A stretch of DNA of 64,000 nucleotides from an uncultured Alphaproteobacteria bacterium (lineage in GTDB: Bacteria; Pseudomonadota; Alphaproteobacteria; Micavibrionales; Micavibrionaceae): assembly GCA_937934135.1 (NCBI GenBank), contig CALHAW010000001.1, positions 169,902 through 233,901 on the forward strand, written 5' to 3'. The notes beneath the pieces are model-generated. The model was not told the DNA's origin, did no database searches, and was given only the letters and a program-made list of their open reading frames with translations. Both the position numbers and the translations under genes were made by a program. Below are positions 16,872-25,027 of this stretch, piece after piece. Each line of letters starts with the position of its first letter. Position 1 is the first letter of the stretch.

Positions 16872-19736
16872 ATGAGAATATTACTCTTCCTTCTAATTTC
16901 CAGTATTTCCTTTTCCGCGCAAGCGCAAGAAGAATTGTCTGTGCGTGTGTCAGAGAAAGAGGGCTATTCACGCCTCGTTCTTGAAGCGAAAAGTAAGCTG
17001 GCGCATGATGTTACTCAAAATGAAAAAGGTCTGTCTATTGGCTTTAAAAAAGCAGTGTCTGTTTCGTCACAAAGCTTTGATGCGCGTAATATCGGTGCGA
17101 TAAACCAAGGAAATGAACAATTAATTATTGTCCAAATTCCTGAAGGTGCAAAATTTAGAAATTTTACTATTGGTAAAAAAATTATTGTTGATGTTTATAA
17201 CAGTGATGGCAAACCATCACGGCAAGTGACCGTCACGGCAACGCCGCCCCCATCATCGAAGAAGAAAAAAAATATCCCACCACCGCCTTCGCAAGAGGCG
17301 ATGGCTGAAGATAAAGTCTCAAAAAACGTGATGCCTAAAGAGGAAGTTGCGGCAGTAGAAAAACAAGTTCTCAGTGGTGAAAAACCACACGTTATTACCC
17401 TAACAACCACGCAAAATGTTGGCATGGCCGCGTTTGTCCGGGCGGGATTTTTATGGTTGGTCTTTGACCGGGCGGATTTAACGTCACCGCCATTAATTGC
17501 AGGACCAAATAAAGACGCCCTTGGTCCATTAGAAAAAATGGATGTCACCAGCGATAATGCGAGTGTTTTTCGTTTAAAAGCGTCTCCTCTTTCTTATTAT
17601 TACGGAGAAGGGGGCGGTTTATTATGGCGTATTGTTGCAACCCCCAATCCCCGTAATACACAACCTATTAAACCGATCATTGAAGATATTGAGCGGAATA
17701 TTGTTTGGCCATTTAAAAATTCCCGTAAAGTGATTACGATGAAAGATCCCCTTATTGGTGATGAAATTAAGGTTGTCACGGTGATGGATTCTGAACAATT
17801 TTCTGGCGTTAAACGGGGCTTTGTTGAATTTGATGTGTTGCCGTCTATTGTGGGATTGGCCTTTATTCCAAAGGCAGAAAATATTGATGCTGTTCTTTCT
17901 TCAAAGGGCGCAACGATTTCACGACCCCAAGGATTAGCGATCTCCCCTTCACGCGATACGGTGTCAGTAACGTTGAAAGGGGATATTCAAAAAGAAACAG
18001 AGCTGTTTGAAGCGGAAGAAAAAACAGGTCGCCTGACAACGATTTATGATTTTGAACGCTGGCAAATGGGCGGTGCACGGGCGTTAGAAAAAAACCGTCA
18101 AATCTTGATGCGCGGTGTGGGAAGCAAGCGTGGCTCTGCAAAAGTAGAAGACCTGTTAACGCTGGCGAAGCTTAATATTGCGAATGACCGTGGACAAGAG
18201 GCCTTAGGGCTTTTGCGTGTTGCACAACAAGAATTACCAGGTATTGAAAGCAATAATGAATATATCGCCCTTCATGGCGCCGCCGCTGCCTTGGCTGGTA
18301 AATTTGATGAAGCCGCGGAGCAATTTTTTAATGAGAAATTAAATAGCTATGGTGAAATAAGATATTGGAAAAGCTTTATTTTGGCTGGTCTTGAAGATTG
18401 GCGACAGGCTGACCGCGTTGTGCCAGAAGATTTAACGATCTTAGAACGCTACCCGCATCAAATTAAAGAACCTTTGGCGTTGATGCTGTCTGAAGTTGCG
18501 TTGCGCGCAGGAAAACCAGAAAAAGCGCAGGAACTTTTGGGGCTTCTTGAAGATGAATTTACCCAAATGAATATTCAACGCCAATCGGCATGGAAATATT
18601 TAAATGGTGAATTAGAACGTCAAAATAATAAACCAGATCAGGCCTTAGAAAATTGGCAACCTTTATTAGAAGGAACGGATGATTATTACCGTGCAAAGGC
18701 GGGACTTTCTGTAACACGCATGCAGTTGGAACGCCAAAAAATAACTCCTGAAAAAGCGATTGATCGCCTTGAGGGGCTACGCTATGCGTGGCGGGGAGAT
18801 GAGCTTGAAACGCTTATTAATTATCGTTTAGGTGAAGTTTACATTGATAATGAAAATTACCTAAAGGGCTTATCCACGCTTCGTAATGCCGTTTCTTTAT
18901 CACCAGATGCAAAAATCACAGAAGAAGTGACGGATTATATGACGAACACTTTCCGCTCTTTATTTACCCAAGGCAAATTAAGTGATGTATCGGCCTTGGA
19001 TGCGGTCAGTATTTATGATGAATTTAAAGAACTGACTCCCATTGGAAAAGAGGGGGATTCTTTTGTTCAAGAATTAGCAGAGCGGCTGGTTGATGTTGAT
19101 TTACTTGGTCGCGCCGCATCGCTTCTTGATCATCAAATTAATCACCGTTTAGATGGTGTTGATAAAGAAAACACTGCCATTCGTCTGGCAGCGATTTACT
19201 TGCTCGATAAAAAATCGGCGGAAGCGTTAGTGGTTTTAAACAATATTCAAACATCGTCATTAGATGCACAAGGCCGCCGTGAAGTTGATTTATTAAAAGC
19301 ACGTGGGCTTTCTAAAACGGGGGAATCAGGTAAGGCACTCGGGCTTTTACGTGCTTATAAAAATGATTTAGATGTTGTGAAATTACGCGCTGATATTTCT
19401 TGGAATGCATCGCGTTGGCGTGATGCGGCTGCGGCCTTTAACGATTTGATTGGTGCAGAAAATATTTCATTAACGCGTCCTATGACAGATTATCAGGAAC
19501 GCCTAGTTTTAAACCGTGCCATTGCTTTGAACTTATCAGGTGATAGAGCGACGTTATCGTCGCACCGTAACCGTTTTAATGATTTGATGTTGCAAAGCAG
19601 TAAGAGACAGATTTTTGATATGGTGACGCGCCCGCGTCAAATTGCATTGGGCAATGACCAAGAGTCCGTCTCATCCCTTATTTCAGAAGTAGATTTATTT
19701 GGTGATTTTTTAGAAAATTATAAGAAGTTTAATTAA
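16872..19736 (+). CDS. Large periplasmic/secreted TPR protein of the flagellar operon
   Basis: About 954 residues from the ATG at 16872, which begins a clear signal peptide (MRILLFLLISSISFSAQAQ). A GTG at 16854 is in frame but would spoil it. The N-terminal 250 residues are beta-rich, with a possible AMIN-like segment (RLVLEAKSKL to IIVDVYN), then a Pro/Lys linker near 130. From about 420 to the end there are many helical pairs of TPR type (ALGLLRVAQQELPGIESN, then AAALAGKFDEAAEQFF). Similar genes follow motB in other alphaproteobacteria. It probably scaffolds an envelope part of the motor; function unproven. Confidence 0.7.
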   Translation: MRILLFLLISSISFSAQAQEELSVRVSEKEGYSRLVLEAKSKLAHDVTQNEKGLSIGFKKAVSVSSQSFDARNIGAINQGNEQLIIVQIPEGAKFRNFTIGKKIIVDVYNSDGKPSRQVTVTATPPPSSKKKKNIPPPPSQEAMAEDKVSKNVMPKEEVAAVEKQVLSGEKPHVITLTTTQNVGMAAFVRAGFLWLVFDRADLTSPPLIAGPNKDALGPLEKMDVTSDNASVFRLKASPLSYYYGEGGGLLWRIVATPNPRNTQPIKPIIEDIERNIVWPFKNSRKVITMKDPLIGDEIKVVTVMDSEQFSGVKRGFVEFDVLPSIVGLAFIPKAENIDAVLSSKGATISRPQGLAISPSRDTVSVTLKGDIQKETELFEAEEKTGRLTTIYDFERWQMGGARALEKNRQILMRGVGSKRGSAKVEDLLTLAKLNIANDRGQEALGLLRVAQQELPGIESNNEYIALHGAAAALAGKFDEAAEQFFNEKLNSYGEIRYWKSFILAGLEDWRQADRVVPEDLTILERYPHQIKEPLALMLSEVALRAGKPEKAQELLGLLEDEFTQMNIQRQSAWKYLNGELERQNNKPDQALENWQPLLEGTDDYYRAKAGLSVTRMQLERQKITPEKAIDRLEGLRYAWRGDELETLINYRLGEVYIDNENYLKGLSTLRNAVSLSPDAKITEEVTDYMTNTFRSLFTQGKLSDVSALDAVSIYDEFKELTPIGKEGDSFVQELAERLVDVDLLGRAASLLDHQINHRLDGVDKENTAIRLAAIYLLDKKSAEALVVLNNIQTSSLDAQGRREVDLLKARGLSKTGESGKALGLLRAYKNDLDVVKLRADISWNASRWRDAAAAFNDLIGAENISLTRPMTDYQERLVLNRAIALNLSGDRATLSSHRNRFNDLMLQSSKRQIFDMVTRPRQIALGNDQESVSSLISEVDLFGDFLENYKKFN

Positions 19737-19738
19737 CG

Positions 19739-20542
19739 CTAACCGCCGCCAACAACGGCGCCTGATGTGGGGCCGAAGCTTTGAATCAGTGATCCTGAAA
19801 CCAAATACCAGCCATCGACCAACACAAAGAACACAATTTTAAAGGGCAGGGAGATCATCACTGGCGGTAACATCATCATACCCATCGACATCAAAATAGA
19901 TGCCGTAACCATATCAATAATCAAAAACGGTAAGAACAACATAAACCCAATTTCAAAGGCGCGCCGTAATTCTGAAATCATAAAAGCAGGAATGAGAACT
20001 TGGATAGGTGTTGCCATTGCTTCTTCGAGAGGACCTGTTTCACTCAGCTCTAAGAAAAGCTCTAAATCTGTTTCACGAACATGATTCAACATAAATTCTT
20101 TAAAAGGTTCAATGCCGCGTTCAAAAGCGGTTGTTTCATCAATTTCTTCGTTTATAAGTGGTTCAAGCCCTTGTTGATAGGCCTTGGTAAAGGTTGGCGC
20201 CATAATGAAAAAAGTTAAAAATAGTGCAAGCGAAATCATTACTGTGTTTGGCGGTGTTTGTTGAATACCAATCGCAGTTCTAAGGAAAGATAAGACAACA
20301 ATAATCCGCGTAAAGGATGTCATCATAATTAAGATAGAAGGGGCGAGGGAGAGAATAGTAAGAATCCCCAAAAGCTGAACAACGCGCCCCGTCACAGACC
20401 CGCCTTCACCAGACCCCATATCAAGAGTTAAAGCCTGCGCCAAGGCGGGGTTTGAGGTGAGTAAAAAGAGCAATCCACCGCTTATCATTGTAATAAGCAG
20501 GTTCACCAATATGAATTTTTTGTTTTTAATCTTTTTGATCAT
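19739..20542 (-). CDS. fliP: Flagellar export gate protein FliP
   Basis: Core of the FliPQR export gate. The N-terminus is a cleaved signal peptide (KFILVNLLITMISGGLLFLL, ALA-QA). Family motifs are ILSLAPSILIMMTSFTRIIV, then LRTAIGIQQTPPNTVMISLA and MVTASILMSMGMMMLPPVMI. The ATG at 20542 gives a 267-residue protein of normal length; an upstream ATG at 20620 would add 26 residues inside fliO and is rejected. It overlaps fliO by 17 bases. It ends 2 bases from the converging TPR gene. Confidence 0.95.
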   Translation of the reverse strand: MIKKIKNKKFILVNLLITMISGGLLFLLTSNPALAQALTLDMGSGEGGSVTGRVVQLLGILTILSLAPSILIMMTSFTRIIVVLSFLRTAIGIQQTPPNTVMISLALFLTFFIMAPTFTKAYQQGLEPLINEEIDETTAFERGIEPFKEFMLNHVRETDLELFLELSETGPLEEAMATPIQVLIPAFMISELRRAFEIGFMLFLPFLIIDMVTASILMSMGMMMLPPVMISLPFKIVFFVLVDGWYLVSGSLIQSFGPTSGAVVGGG

Positions 20543-20810
20543 GCGGCATATTTTGAATGTTTGTTTCAATGACAGTGTCGCCCGAATGACCAAGGATGAC
20601 AAGATGTTCTTGATCATCACGCTGGATAAGGACTGCTTTATGTTTGGGGTCTAAGGGCAGCGCTTCAAGAATTTTGAGGCGTCTTTTGCTATTTTTAACC
20701 ATGCCCGCTTGACCATAGCCTATTTTTTTTAAAAGCAATGTAAGGCCGCCCATTAAAGAAAGCACAAATAAAAGCGCAAAGAAGAATTTAATATAATCGC
20801 CGATTTCCAT
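20526..20810 (-). CDS. fliO: Flagellar biosynthesis protein FliO
   Basis: Small membrane protein that helps FliP assemble. It is 94 residues with one membrane helix (about 6-28, YIKFFFALLFVLSLMGGLTL) and a cytoplasmic segment with RRLKILEALPLDPKHKAVLI, then HLVILGHSGDTVIE, the FliO pattern. It starts directly after the stop of the preceding gene (TAAATG) and overlaps fliP by 17 bases. Confidence 0.88.
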   Translation of the reverse strand: MEIGDYIKFFFALLFVLSLMGGLTLLLKKIGYGQAGMVKNSKRRLKILEALPLDPKHKAVLIQRDDQEHLVILGHSGDTVIETNIQNMPHDQKD

Positions 20811-21071
20811 TTATATTCCTTTTAATCTGGTCTGAAATTCCTGAAGGGCAATGCCTAAAGTTTCAAGCTTCGTAATCATATCTGCCATCATAGGTTGCAC
20901 AGATTGTGCCTCTAATGTTGGTAGGGCGATAATATGACGGCAAAGCACCTCAACGTCACTCTCTAAATGCGATAGACCCTCGACTGTCCCATCCCCCAGT
21001 TTTGTGTGGGTTTGTTCAATGAGAGCCGTTAAGCGTTTCAACTCATTTATAATCTCTTGTTTATTCTTCAT
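20811..21071 (-). CDS. Small helical protein between flhX and fliO, unknown
   Basis: An 86-residue protein (from the ATG at 21071; another ATG at 21089 is in frame) with an all-helical, charged pattern, such as IINELKRLTALIEQTHTKLG and MMADMITKLETLGIALQEFQ. It has no membrane segment. I do not recognise it. It overlaps the flhX stop by 11 bases and abuts fliO with no gap, so it is surely co-translated with export genes. A chaperone or FlgN-like role is possible but unsupported. Confidence 0.6.
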   Translation of the reverse strand: MKNKQEIINELKRLTALIEQTHTKLGDGTVEGLSHLESDVEVLCRHIIALPTLEAQSVQPMMADMITKLETLGIALQEFQTRLKGI

Positions 21072-21444
21072 CTGTCTCTTGCATATCATCTTTTAGAACG
21101 GCGTCAAAGGGGTCGGGTTCTCCATTGGCGCGGTAAACATACGATAAAACCTCTGCAACGGCCATAAACGCTTCGGCAGGAATGGGGCTTTCTAGTTCAA
21201 TTTTGGCCAAAATTTCGACTAAATCCGCATCCGTTCTGACTTTTATGCCGTTTTCATAGGCTATTTGCAAAATCTGCTCGGCAATTTTTCCCCGTCCCGC
21301 CGCCGTGATCAGCGGCATTGCCCCTTCTTCATTACTTTCTGTAAGGGCGACGGCAGTTTGCCGTTCTGATTTTTCTTTTATATTCAAAGGCTTAAGGGGT
21401 TTATCCTCTAGGCTTTCAAATCCATCATCAAAATCGTCCGTCAT
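21061..21444 (-). CDS. FlhX: stand-alone FlhB cytoplasmic-domain paralogue
   Basis: A 127-residue soluble protein whose C-terminal 85 residues resemble the post-cleavage half of FlhB: AAGRGKIAEQILQIAYENGI, then VRTDADLVEILAKIELESPI and AEAFMAVAEVLSYVYRANG. The NPTH autocleavage motif of FlhB is absent, as in the FlhX/YlqH family that can substitute for the FlhB C-terminal fragment. The N-terminus is acidic and disordered. It heads the leftward flhX-unknown-fliO-fliP unit, and its start codon overlaps the divergent flgB sigma-54 site. Confidence 0.8.
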   Translation of the reverse strand: MTDDFDDGFESLEDKPLKPLNIKEKSERQTAVALTESNEEGAMPLITAAGRGKIAEQILQIAYENGIKVRTDADLVEILAKIELESPIPAEAFMAVAEVLSYVYRANGEPDPFDAVLKDDMQETDEE

Positions 21445-21460
21445 GGCACGCTTTCTGCAA
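21444..21460 (+). promoter_or_regulatory. Sigma-54 promoter of flgBC-fliEQR-flhB operon
   Basis: TGGCACGCTTTCTGCAA has exact GG-N10-GC spacing and one mismatch to TGGCAC-N5-TTGCA. The predicted start is near 21470, about 70 bases before flgB. Its first base is the last base of the divergent flhX start codon, so activator or polymerase binding could affect both directions. Confidence 0.75.
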
Positions 21461-21539
21461 ATTAATCTTCATATAACCGTCCTGCGTGTAAACGCAAAGA
21501 CATCAAATATGGTTTTACCACTGAAATGGAACGAAAGAA

Positions 21540-21953
21540 ATGGACCTTAGTAATTTAGCAGTTTTTCAAGCTATGGGAGCAAAAATGAACTTTTTAAGCA
21601 CGCGCCAAGGGGTGATTGCTCAAAATGTTGCCAATGCAGATACCCCTAATTACCGCCCTCGTGACTTAAAAGAAGTGGATTTTGGCGCAGTTTTAAAAGA
21701 AGTAACCGGGTCTAAGCAAGTGCGTATGGAACAAACATCCGCAGGGCATATTGCGCCAGGCGGCATGCTGGGTAAGGAAGATGTTCGTAAAGCGCGTATG
21801 ACCTATGAAGTAGCTCCTGCTGGAAACGCAGTTATTCTTGAAGAACAAATGGTTAAGGCCAGCAGAACAACAGCTGATTACAGCTTAATGACAAACTTGA
21901 TGCGTAAAAATGTTGGTTTAATCCAGACGGCTTTGGGCCGTAACGGCCAGTAA
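21540..21953 (+). CDS. flgB: Flagellar proximal rod protein FlgB
   Basis: Rod subunit, 137 residues. The N-terminus has MGAKMNFLSTRQGVIAQNVA followed by NADTPNYRPRDLKEVDF, the FlgB signature; the C-terminal helix is MVKASRTTADYSLMTNLMRK with LIQTALGR. It is the first gene of a six-gene flagellar operon running into flhB. Confidence 0.95.
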   Translation: MDLSNLAVFQAMGAKMNFLSTRQGVIAQNVANADTPNYRPRDLKEVDFGAVLKEVTGSKQVRMEQTSAGHIAPGGMLGKEDVRKARMTYEVAPAGNAVILEEQMVKASRTTADYSLMTNLMRKNVGLIQTALGRNGQ

Positions 21954-21987
21954 TAGGCTGATGATGATAATAAGAGGAAAGTAAGAT

Positions 21988-22401
21988 ATGCCCGATATAA
22001 ATGATGCCATGGTTATTTCCGCTTATGGGTTACGCGCCCAAGGAGAGCGGACACGTGTTATTTCAGAGAACATCGCAAACTCTGGTACTGCGCCGCTTAC
22101 ACCCGATGGTGAGCCATATGCCCGTAAAGTAATTACATTCAAAAACCAAATGGATCGTGATATGGGGCATCGTACAGTAAGAGTAGAAGATATTGCCGAT
22201 GATAGGCGCAGTGAATTTCCCCTGAAATATATGCCAGACCACCCTGGCGCAAATGATGCAGGTTATGTGCAAATGCCCAATGTGAATATTTTAATTGAAA
22301 TGAATGATATGCGCGAAGCCCAACGAAGCTATGAGGCGAATTTAGGCATGATTGAACAATCAAGAAGCATGATCTTACGGACAGTTGATCTTCTACGTTA
22401 A
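21988..22401 (+). CDS. flgC: Flagellar proximal rod protein FlgC
   Basis: Rod subunit, 137 residues. It has SAYGLRAQGERTRVISENIA and NSGTAPLTPDGEPYARKV at the N-terminus, and VQMPNVNILIEMNDMREAQR with SYEANLGMIEQSRSMILRTV at the C-terminus, all FlgC-specific. Shine-Dalgarno AGAGGAAAG precedes the ATG. It lies 34 bases after flgB. Confidence 0.95.
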   Translation: MPDINDAMVISAYGLRAQGERTRVISENIANSGTAPLTPDGEPYARKVITFKNQMDRDMGHRTVRVEDIADDRRSEFPLKYMPDHPGANDAGYVQMPNVNILIEMNDMREAQRSYEANLGMIEQSRSMILRTVDLLR

Positions 22402-22441
22402 ACAATAATGTGATATAATAAAGATTAAAGGATTTAGAATA

Positions 22442-22747
22442 ATGGACAAAATTAACCCTGCAATGGCTGCAAATGCCTATACCAACTCATCAAAAGTGAT
22501 GGATGCGCCTGGATTTGATTCGGCGCAAGGTAAGAATTTTGGTGATGTTTTACGCGATGCAGCAACGAAAACGATGGAAACAATGCGCGCTGGTGAATCC
22601 GCGACTGCGCGCGCTGTCACGGGGGAAGCATCCCTTCCTGAAGTTGTGCAAGCAATAACAGCCTCAGAAATCACCTTGCAAACGGTTGTGGCGATGCGTG
22701 ACCGTATGGTGACAGCATATCAAGAAATCATGCGTATGCCTGTTTAA
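22442..22747 (+). CDS. fliE: Hook-basal body complex protein FliE
   Basis: Links the MS-ring to the proximal rod. The 101-residue protein ends with the FliE pattern: SLPEVVQAITASEITLQTVV followed by MRDRMVTAYQEIMRMPV. The N-terminal 30 residues are disordered, as usual. Shine-Dalgarno AAAGGA lies upstream, and a TATAAT in the 40-base flgC-fliE gap is probably fortuitous. Confidence 0.94.
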   Translation: MDKINPAMAANAYTNSSKVMDAPGFDSAQGKNFGDVLRDAATKTMETMRAGESATARAVTGEASLPEVVQAITASEITLQTVVAMRDRMVTAYQEIMRMPV

Positions 22748-22805
22748 GGCTGAACATATTGTTCTTTAGCTTGTTTTTCTAACATAAGGCAGATAAATTT
22801 AAGTT

Positions 22806-23072
22806 ATGGATGAAACAGAGATAATGGATGTGGCCCGTGAGGCCATTTTATTGGTAATTCAAATTAGCCTACCCGTTATGATGGTAGGACTTATTGTTGG
22901 GGTTATGATCGCGTTAATGCAGGCGCTTACCCAAGTTCAGGAAATTACCCTTGTTTTTGTTCCCAAAATTTTGGCGATCTTTCTTACAATCTTTATTTGC
23001 CTACCCGCTTTTGCAACCATTATGATTTCCTTCATGAACAGTCTTGCTGACCGTATCATTGGCATTGGGTAG
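22806..23072 (+). CDS. fliQ: Flagellar export gate protein FliQ
   Basis: An 88-residue two-helix membrane protein of the export gate. Motifs are REAILLVIQISLPVMMVGLI, then MQALTQVQEITLVFVPKILA, the FliQ signature. It is followed after 7 bases by fliR. Confidence 0.95.
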   Translation: MDETEIMDVAREAILLVIQISLPVMMVGLIVGVMIALMQALTQVQEITLVFVPKILAIFLTIFICLPAFATIMISFMNSLADRIIGIG

Positions 23073-23079
23073 TTAAAAC

Positions 23080-23865
23080 GTGCAGGATATTTTGCCGATC
23101 CAAGATTTCCTCGTTACAGGCATCTTCGCTTTTATGTTGATTTTTACCCGTCTTGGAACGGCGTTTATGATTATGCCGGGGATAGGGGATAGCTTTGTTC
23201 CCAGAAATGTCCGTCTTATTATGGCGCTGGCCATATCCTTTGTTCTGGCGCCAATCGTACAGGGCTTTGTGCCTTCTCCCTTACCGGCCTTGCCAATTAT
23301 CTTTTCCCTCCTTGTCATGGAATTTATTATTGGCCTTTTTATTGGCACGCTGGCACGTATTTTAATGATCGCATTGGATGTCGCAGGGATGATTATTTCA
23401 ATGACATCAGGATTGGCAAACGCCCAAGTTTTTAACCCGTCTTTGGCATCGCAAGGGTCCATTACGGGGGCGTTCTTGTCGATGCTTGGCGCGGTATTGT
23501 TATTTGCAACCAATTTACATCACATGCTTATTTACGGGTTGGTTGAAAGTTATAATATGTTTCCTGTAGGTGATATGCCAGATCCAGGCGGTATGACGGA
23601 GCTGTTGGTGCGGTTCTTTGCCACCAGCTTTTTGATTGGTTTTCAAATTTCTGTCCCGTTTATTATGGTGGCGATGATGCTTTATATTGGGATGGGTGTT
23701 TTGACGCGTGTTATGCCGCAGGTGCAAATCTTTATCCTCGCGCTTCCTGTACAGATTATGCTGGCTGTTTTGACCTTATTTTTTATCCTTTCCGCGGCCA
23801 TGTTATTTTGGATGGATCAATTTGAATCAGGCATGGGCTATTTCTTCACCAATGGCGGCGGATAA
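23080..23865 (+). CDS. fliR: Flagellar export gate protein FliR
   Basis: A 261-residue protein with about six membrane helices, part of the export gate. It carries FMLIFTRLGTAFMIMPGIGD near the start and GLANAQVFNPSLASQGSITG, both FliR-typical. The start codon is GTG, 7 bases after the fliQ stop; no better ATG exists near. It is followed by flhB. Confidence 0.93.
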   Translation: MQDILPIQDFLVTGIFAFMLIFTRLGTAFMIMPGIGDSFVPRNVRLIMALAISFVLAPIVQGFVPSPLPALPIIFSLLVMEFIIGLFIGTLARILMIALDVAGMIISMTSGLANAQVFNPSLASQGSITGAFLSMLGAVLLFATNLHHMLIYGLVESYNMFPVGDMPDPGGMTELLVRFFATSFLIGFQISVPFIMVAMMLYIGMGVLTRVMPQVQIFILALPVQIMLAVLTLFFILSAAMLFWMDQFESGMGYFFTNGGG

Positions 23866-23881
23866 TAAGGTATAATAGAGT

Positions 23882-24961
23882 ATGGCTGAAGGCGAACAGG
23901 AAGACGAAACCCAGAAAACCGAAGAACCGACCCCAAAAAAGATAGAGGAGTCGCGTAAAAAAGGCCAAGTGGCGATGAGCCGTGAGGTAAATAATTGGGT
24001 TATGCTGTTTACAGGCACGATTGTCATTTTGGTTATTGCGCCGGGGGCGTCGTCTGATTTGATGGACATTATGAAGACTTATATTGAGCGCGCGCACGTC
24101 TTACCCTCATTTCCTGGTGGATTTGGTTTTGTCCTTGGTGAGGCGTTTATGAAGGTTTTAACGATTCTTGCCCTACCTCTTTTTATCTTTGTTGTGGCGG
24201 CCATTGCGGGGCCTCTTTTTCAGGTCGGGCCGCTTCTCGCGCCGGGCGTGATTAAGCCTGATATTAGTAAGATTTCACCGCTTAAAGGACTTAAGAGGCT
24301 GTTTTCGCTCAAATCTGTCATGGAATTTGTAAAAGGAATTGCGAAAATTAGCATTGTCGCCGTTGTTAGTGTGATTTTACTTTTTCCTTTTTATAACGGA
24401 ATCGATCATTTTGTGGGTTTGCCTAACGCCATTATGTTGGCGGAAATGATGGCGTTAATTGCACGGTTAATGAGCGGTATTTTGGTGGTTTTGTTGGTTG
24501 TGGCGGTGATGGATTTGGTCTATCAGCGTTATGAGCATATGAAACAAATGCGTATGACCAAACAAGAATTAAAGGATGAGTATAAACAAACCGAAGGGGA
24601 CCCTCATGTGCGGGCAAAGCTTCGTCAGCTTCGTCAGGAAAAAGCGCGCGCGCGTATGATGCAAGCCGTGCCACAGGCAGATGTTGTGATTACAAACCCG
24701 ACTCACTTTTCTATCGCGCTTGAATATAAACCAGAAACAATGGATGCGCCTGTTCTTTTGGCCAAGGGGGTGGATGAGGTTGCGATGCGGATTAGGGAAG
24801 TGGCCAATGAGCATGATATTCCCCTGTATGAGAATAGACCCTTGGCGCGTGTGCTTTATGATACAGTGGAGATAGACCAAACTATCCCTGAAGAGCATTA
24901 TCAAGCCGTTGCCGAAGTGATTTCTTATATCTTTCAGCTTAAGAATAAATTGAACTCTTAA
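23882..24961 (+). CDS. flhB: Flagellar export switch protein FlhB
   Basis: Membrane protein that switches export from rod/hook to filament substrates. The N-terminal basic motif KTEEPTPKKIEESRKKGQVA is family-defining. Four membrane helices lie within about 35-210. The autocleavage motif NPTH is at residues 272-275 (ITNPTHFSIALEY). The C-terminal fragment includes DAPVLLAKGVDEVAMRIREV. It is 359 residues, a normal length. FlhX at 21061 resembles this C-terminal part. It is followed 66 bases later by cckA. Confidence 0.96.
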   Translation: MAEGEQEDETQKTEEPTPKKIEESRKKGQVAMSREVNNWVMLFTGTIVILVIAPGASSDLMDIMKTYIERAHVLPSFPGGFGFVLGEAFMKVLTILALPLFIFVVAAIAGPLFQVGPLLAPGVIKPDISKISPLKGLKRLFSLKSVMEFVKGIAKISIVAVVSVILLFPFYNGIDHFVGLPNAIMLAEMMALIARLMSGILVVLLVVAVMDLVYQRYEHMKQMRMTKQELKDEYKQTEGDPHVRAKLRQLRQEKARARMMQAVPQADVVITNPTHFSIALEYKPETMDAPVLLAKGVDEVAMRIREVANEHDIPLYENRPLARVLYDTVEIDQTIPEEHYQAVAEVISYIFQLKNKLNS

Positions 24962-25027
24962 TCTTCATAATAGCCTTCATAATCTTTTCTATGAACTGTA
25001 GCTAAACTATGGCATTTTATAGGGGAT

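Noticed and set aside
20543..20620. Upstream extension of fliP by 26 residues
   Set aside because: It would lie in the fliO coding region and place the signal peptide internally; the ATG at 20542 gives the standard FliP N-terminus.
23871..23876. TATAAT just before the flhB start as a promoter
   Set aside because: There is no -35 at the right distance, the start would be inside the flhB initiation region, and flhB is clearly in the flgB operon.
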